The notes beneath the pieces are model-generated. The model did no database searches. It was not told the DNA's origin and saw only the letters and a program-made list of their open reading frames with translations. From DATLBY01 sp035526665 (GTDB taxonomy: Bacteria > Acidobacteriota > Terriglobia > Bryobacterales > Bryobacteraceae), in assembly GCA_035526665.1 (NCBI GenBank), contig DATLBY010000289.1:1-9958 (forward strand): a DNA stretch of 9,958 bases, in the 5' to 3' direction. The translations under genes were made by a program, and so were the position numbers. Positions within the stretch are counted from its first letter, which is position 1; each line of letters begins with the position of its first letter. This document shows, piece after piece, positions 6,343 to 9,958 of this stretch.

Positions 6343-7935
6343 ATGCGTGTTTTCATAGGATGCTGCCTGCTCGCGGGGGCTGTGCTCGCGGCCTCGGTCG
6401 ATTATCAACCCGCCGGCAGGCGCTGGTGGTCCCATATACAGTTTCTAGCCGATGACAAGCTCGAAGGCCGGAATACAGGGTCGCCCGGGCATAAGAAGGC
6501 AGTCCAGTACGTCGCCGGGCAGTTCGAGCAGGCCGGTCTGAAACCTGGAGGTAGCGATGGATACCTGCAGCCGGTAAAGTTTCAATGGCGTCAGATTGAT
6601 GAGTCCAAATCCAGTTTGTCGCTGCTGCACGCCGGCAAGGCCGAGGCTCTAAAGCTTGGCGAGGATGCAAATTTCAGCGTTCGCATCGTGCCTGAGAAAC
6701 ATGTCGAGGCGCAGGCGGTGTTTGTAGGATACGGTCTGCAGATTCCGGAGCTGCACCTGGACGAGTTGGCCGGACTGGATTTGCGGGGGAAAATAGCCGT
6801 CTACATCGCGGGAGCACCGCAGGAGGTTCCGGGCGAACTGGCGGCGCATTATAAACAAATGGCCCAATTTTGGACGGCTCTCAAAAAAGCCGGCGCCATC
6901 GGGACGATTGGCATCCAGAATCCCAAGCACAGCGATATTCCGTGGTCGCGATCCACGCTGGCGCGCCTGCAGCCCTCCATGACGCTGGCTGATCCGGCGT
7001 TGGTGGATACCACGGGTATGAAAGTCTCGATCGTGTTTAACGCGGAGCACGCCGACAAACTGCTGGCGGGTTCAGGCCATACGATTGCGGAGTTGCTGGC
7101 GCTGGATGACGCCCACAAGCCGCTTCCTAAATTTCCCCTGCAGGCCAGGGTCCGCGCAATAACGGAATATAGCGCGGGCGAGCTGGAATCAGACAACGTG
7201 GCCGGGATCCTGCCGGGAAACGACCCGAAATTGAAAGACGAATATGTTGTGCTGAGCGCGCATGTGGACCACTTGGGCATCGGTGGGGCCATTCAAGGCG
7301 ACAAGATTTACAACGGCGCAATGGATAACGCATCGGGCGTGGCCTCGCTGATTGAAGTGGCGCGAGCCATAGCGGCGCAACAAAAGAATCGCCGGTCCAT
7401 TTTATTTGTGGCGGTCACGGGCGAAGAGAAAGGGCTGCTCGGGTCGAAGTATTTCGCCAATCACCCGACGGTGAAACAGCAGAACATCGTCGCCGATTTA
7501 AACCTGGATATGTTCCTGCCGCTGGTTCCGCTCAGGGGGATCACTGTCTATGGCATTCACGAGTCGACGCTGGGAGATGAGTTTCAGCAGATCGCGCAGA
7601 GCCTGGGCGTTAAGGCTGTCCCCGACGACGAGCCGCAGCGCAACCTGTTCACGCGAAGCGACCAGTACAACTTCATCCGCCTCGGCATTCCCGCACTCTC
7701 CTTCAAGGTAGCGACCGAGCCGGGTAGTCCGGAGCGCAAGATCATGAAGGATTGGCTGCACGACCGCTATCACGCTCCCTCGGACGATACCAGTCAGCCG
7801 GTGAATCTGGAGACGGCCGCAAGGTTCAACGAGATTCTGACGAGAATGGCGGAGAAGGTGGCGAACACGCCGCAGCGTCCCGCCTGGAAGCAGACCAGCT
7901 TTTTCCGGCGGTTCGAAAATACGCATCCACTTTAG
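6343..7935 (+). CDS. Secreted M28-family zinc metallopeptidase with PA domain
   Basis: This is a 530-residue aminopeptidase/carboxypeptidase-type hydrolase using two zinc ions, expected in the periplasm or outside the cell. Residues 1-17 are a Sec signal peptide (MRVFIGCCLLAGAVLAA). An N-terminal segment with FLADDKLEGRNTGSPGH (34-50) is typical of this subgroup. Residues of about 110-250 correspond to the inserted PA domain, and the M28 catalytic domain follows. Zinc ligands and catalytic residues are all visible: His307 and Asp309 (SAHVDHLG), Asp328 (GAMDNASG), Glu361/Glu362 (TGEEKGLLGS), Asp389 (NLDM) and His477 (DRYHAPSDD). The enzyme looks active. No Shine-Dalgarno is evident before the ATG at 6343, but the signal peptide starts right there. 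It lies 54 nt downstream of the zinc-ribbon gene and could be co-transcribed. It may release amino acids or dipeptides; exact specificity cannot be deduced. Confidence 0.92.
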   Translation: MRVFIGCCLLAGAVLAASVDYQPAGRRWWSHIQFLADDKLEGRNTGSPGHKKAVQYVAGQFEQAGLKPGGSDGYLQPVKFQWRQIDESKSSLSLLHAGKAEALKLGEDANFSVRIVPEKHVEAQAVFVGYGLQIPELHLDELAGLDLRGKIAVYIAGAPQEVPGELAAHYKQMAQFWTALKKAGAIGTIGIQNPKHSDIPWSRSTLARLQPSMTLADPALVDTTGMKVSIVFNAEHADKLLAGSGHTIAELLALDDAHKPLPKFPLQARVRAITEYSAGELESDNVAGILPGNDPKLKDEYVVLSAHVDHLGIGGAIQGDKIYNGAMDNASGVASLIEVARAIAAQQKNRRSILFVAVTGEEKGLLGSKYFANHPTVKQQNIVADLNLDMFLPLVPLRGITVYGIHESTLGDEFQQIAQSLGVKAVPDDEPQRNLFTRSDQYNFIRLGIPALSFKVATEPGSPERKIMKDWLHDRYHAPSDDTSQPVNLETAARFNEILTRMAEKVANTPQRPAWKQTSFFRRFENTHPL

Positions 7936-7959
7936 AAACAGTCATTCGCAGGATAGAAT
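7931..7959 (+). promoter_or_regulatory. Candidate promoter of the acyl-CoA ligase gene, overlapping the M28 stop codon
   Basis: TTTAGA (7931-7936, four of six matches to TTGACA) is followed after exactly 17 nt by TAGAAT (7954-7959, five of six matches to TATAAT). It sits 22 nt before the ligase ATG, so the leader would be about 15 nt and without a clear Shine-Dalgarno. The -35 overlaps the TAG stop of the peptidase gene. This would make the ligase and prmA a separate transcription unit. Confidence 0.4.
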
Positions 7960-7981
7960 GTAGGTCGCCTCTTAACGACTT

Positions 7982-9550
7982 ATGTTCGTTCCACTCACTC
8001 CCCTTCGATTCCTGCACCGCGCGGTAGATCTGTTTGGCAAAAAGATTGGCGTCGTATCCGGGACGCGGCAGTTCCCCTACCGGGAATTTGGAGAGCGCTG
8101 CGAACGGCTGGCGGGCGCGCTGGCCGATTCAGGCATCGGTGGCGGCGACCGCGTCGCGTATCTCAGCTACAACAACCACCAGCTGCTCGAAGGATACTTC
8201 GGGGTGATCCAGTGCGGCGCTGTGGTGATGCCCCTGAATGTGCGGCTGGCGGAGCCGGAGCTGCTGGCGATCCTCAACCACGCGGGGGCACGCGCACTGC
8301 TCTACGAGCCGGAGTTCACGCCCCTGGTGGAGCGGCTCCGGGCTTCGTGTCAGTCGATCCGGCTGTATGTCCGCCTGGATGGCGAATACGAGGATCTGCT
8401 GGCTCAGGCTCGGCCGGAGCGTGCCGACATTCTGCGCGTCGACGAGAACTCCCTGGCGGAGCTCTTCTATACCAGCGGCAGCACCGGAACGCCCAAGGGC
8501 GTGATGCTGACGCACCGTACCCTGTACCTGCATGCGATGGCAGTAGCCACGGTCTATCGGAATGTGGAAAGCATGGTGGATTTGCACACCATTCCGCTGT
8601 TCCACGCGAATGGCTGGGGACATCCGCAGGCATCGACCATGCTCGGAATCAAACAGGTGATGGTCCGCCGCTTTGAGCCGGCGGCCGTGTTTCAACTGAT
8701 CCAGGAGCACCGGGCAACCGACATGAGCCTGGTCCCGACCATGGCCAACGCGCTGTTGAACGCGCCTGACTTGAAGAGCTACGATCTATCCAGCCTGCGC
8801 GAGACGATGATCGGCGGAGCGGCCGCCTCACCGGAACTGATCGCGCGCTTCGAGGCGGCATTCCACTGCCAGTGCGTGGCCGGATACGGCTTAACCGAGA
8901 CGGCTCCCGTGCTCACGATGGCCCGGCATAAAAGCACCGTGAAGTATGCGTCGGAGACGGACCGGCAGCAGCGTCAGGCGATGGCGGGCTGGCCGCTGCC
9001 CGGTGTGGAGGTACGGGTGGTGGACGAGAACCTGCATGACGTGGCTCGCGACATGACGGCGATCGGGGAAGTGGTGGCCCGGGGAGACCACGTGATGGCC
9101 GGATATTTTGAGGACAAAGCGGGGACGGCGGCGGTAATGGCGGGCGGCTGGTTCCATACCGGCGACATGGCTGTTTGGGATGACGAGGGGTATATTCACA
9201 TCGTCGACCGCAAAAAGGAGATTATCATCAGCGGCGGCGAGAACATCTCCTCAATCGAAGTGGAGAAGGCGATTTATGCGCACGTGGAGGTATTCGAGTG
9301 CGCGGTGGTGGCAGCGCCAGACGAGAAATGGGGCGAGATTCCGGTGGCTATAGTGGTCAGGAAACCGGGTTCAGCGCTGGCGGCGGATGCACTCTGCGAA
9401 TTTCTAGGCGGCCGGCTCGCCAAATATAAGATGCCGCGGCGTATTGAATTTTCCGAAGAGCCTCTTCCGAAGACGGGCACCGGCAAAATCCGCAAGAACA
9501 TTTTGAAAGAGCGCTTCTGGGCGGGCAAAGAGAGGCGCGTGCAGGGTTGA
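7982..9550 (+). CDS. AMP-forming acyl-CoA synthetase (fatty-acid--CoA ligase-like)
   Basis: This 522-residue member of the ANL adenylating superfamily activates a carboxylic acid, probably a fatty or other organic acid, to an acyl-adenylate and then the CoA thioester in the cytoplasm. Core motifs are present in order: P-loop-like YTSGSTGTPKG (163-173), PLFHANGWG (205-213), GYGLTET (301-307), GWFHTGD (389-395), DRKKEIIISGGENIS (409-423) and the C-terminal PKTGTGKIRK (496-505), whose Lys502 is the adenylation lysine. The length is normal for a stand-alone ligase, with no carrier or condensation domain. The start at 7982 gives the usual N-terminus for the group (TPLRFLHRAVDLFGKK), although no Shine-Dalgarno is apparent. 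It overlaps prmA by 4 nt. Chain-length preference cannot be read from sequence; aryl or medium-chain acids are alternatives to long-chain fatty acids. Confidence 0.93.
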   Translation: MFVPLTPLRFLHRAVDLFGKKIGVVSGTRQFPYREFGERCERLAGALADSGIGGGDRVAYLSYNNHQLLEGYFGVIQCGAVVMPLNVRLAEPELLAILNHAGARALLYEPEFTPLVERLRASCQSIRLYVRLDGEYEDLLAQARPERADILRVDENSLAELFYTSGSTGTPKGVMLTHRTLYLHAMAVATVYRNVESMVDLHTIPLFHANGWGHPQASTMLGIKQVMVRRFEPAAVFQLIQEHRATDMSLVPTMANALLNAPDLKSYDLSSLRETMIGGAAASPELIARFEAAFHCQCVAGYGLTETAPVLTMARHKSTVKYASETDRQQRQAMAGWPLPGVEVRVVDENLHDVARDMTAIGEVVARGDHVMAGYFEDKAGTAAVMAGGWFHTGDMAVWDDEGYIHIVDRKKEIIISGGENISSIEVEKAIYAHVEVFECAVVAAPDEKWGEIPVAIVVRKPGSALAADALCEFLGGRLAKYKMPRRIEFSEEPLPKTGTGKIRKNILKERFWAGKERRVQG

Positions 9551-9958
9551 TATCACTGCGGCTGGCGGTTTCAGAAAAGGACAAAGACCGCGTAATCGCC
9601 GAACTGTGGGAGCTCGGCACGCTGGGGATCACGGAAGAAACTGGAGGTCTTCGAGCTTTCTTCGAGCAGCAGGATGATTCGCTGCTGGAAGCCTTTGCCC
9701 CGTTTCATCCGGAGATCGTTCCCGAGATCGAGAGGGACTGGGAGGCCGAGGCGCAAGCGGCCTGGCAGCCCTTCGCCGTAGGAGAACGCTTTTATCTGGT
9801 TCCGGAATGGCGCGACGATCCCGCGCCCTGCGGCCGTGTGCGGCTACGAACCTATCCGGGCATGGCCTGCGGCACCGGCGCCCATCCGGCGACCCAACTC
9901 TGCCTGCAGGCAATGGAGCGCTATCCGCTGGAAGGGAAGCGAGTGCTGGACGTCGGCA
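9547..9958 (+). CDS. prmA: Ribosomal protein L11 methyltransferase PrmA (3' end outside window)
   Basis: This is the N-terminal 137 codons of the SAM-dependent methyltransferase that trimethylates ribosomal protein L11. The small N-terminal L11-recognition domain (about residues 1-60, with ELGTLGITEE) leads to the linker motif WQPFAVGERFYLVPEW (73-88). Then come the SAM-site entry loop PGMACGTGAHPATQLCL (104-120) and the start of motif I, VLDVG, where the window ends. Most PrmA proteins read GLAFGTGxHxTT in that loop; here it is GMACGTGAHPAT, a mild departure. No in-frame ATG or GTG lies at the right place. The TTG at 9547 overlaps the ligase stop (TTGA), has AGAGAGG about a dozen bases upstream, and starts exactly at the first beta-strand, so TTG is the chosen start. 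Translation is probably coupled to the ligase gene. Confidence 0.85.
   Translation, partial: MISLRLAVSEKDKDRVIAELWELGTLGITEETGGLRAFFEQQDDSLLEAFAPFHPEIVPEIERDWEAEAQAAWQPFAVGERFYLVPEWRDDPAPCGRVRLRTYPGMACGTGAHPATQLCLQAMERYPLEGKRVLDVG

Noticed and set aside
7654..7671. Apparent loss of a catalytic His in the M28 peptidase (RSDQYNF where some relatives have SDHYSF)
   Set aside because: The final zinc-ligand His of the family lies in the later YHxPSD motif, and His477 is present there, so the site is complete.
8129..8710. Open frame of 193 codons on the minus strand
   Set aside because: It is antisense to the acyl-CoA ligase core motifs and has no protein-like features of its own.

Overview
The window looks like chromosomal DNA of an acidobacterium, most likely from the Solibacter/Bryobacter side of the Acidobacteriota. 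This is an inference. It rests on a moderately GC-rich composition and on a TonB-dependent receptor with an N-terminal carboxypeptidase-regulatory domain and an LPLNGRN plug motif, a protein type strongly expanded in that phylum. Several genes carry Tat or Sec export signals, which fits a Gram-negative cell envelope. No rRNA, tRNA, CRISPR array, insertion sequence or integration site was seen.

Layout. Bases 1-1956 (minus strand) hold the first 652 codons of a TonB-dependent outer-membrane receptor, whose C-terminus lies beyond the left edge. A 272-bp divergent intergenic region (1957-2228) carries a candidate promoter on each strand. Rightward from 2229 come three consecutive paralogous fold-type I, class V PLP-dependent enzymes (2229-3521, 3518-4834, 4850-6112). 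They belong to the isopenicillin N epimerase/PvdN/NifS-like superfamily, and each begins with a twin-arginine (Tat) signal. Close behind lie a 52-residue six-cysteine zinc-ribbon protein (6130-6288) and a secreted M28 metallopeptidase with an apparent PA domain (6343-7935). A candidate promoter overlaps the M28 stop codon. It precedes an AMP-forming acyl-CoA ligase (7982-9550), which overlaps by 4 nt the start of prmA, encoding ribosomal protein L11 methyltransferase (9547 to the right edge, truncated).

How the genes may work together. The PLP trio is tightly spaced, with the first pair overlapping and a 15-nt gap before the third, so it is almost certainly one operon. Tat export implies the enzymes fold and bind PLP in the cytoplasm and then act in the periplasm. 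A TonB receptor divergent to them and a secreted M28 peptidase downstream suggest uptake and periplasmic processing of a peptide or amino-acid-containing compound. The closest precedent I know is PvdN, a Tat-exported PLP enzyme of this superfamily that modifies the pyoverdine side chain in the Pseudomonas periplasm. The substrate here cannot be read from sequence. The acyl-CoA ligase and prmA look like a separate, housekeeping-type unit.

The most interesting items are the tandem Tat-exported PLP trio, the altered active-site residues of its first member, and the small zinc-ribbon gene.
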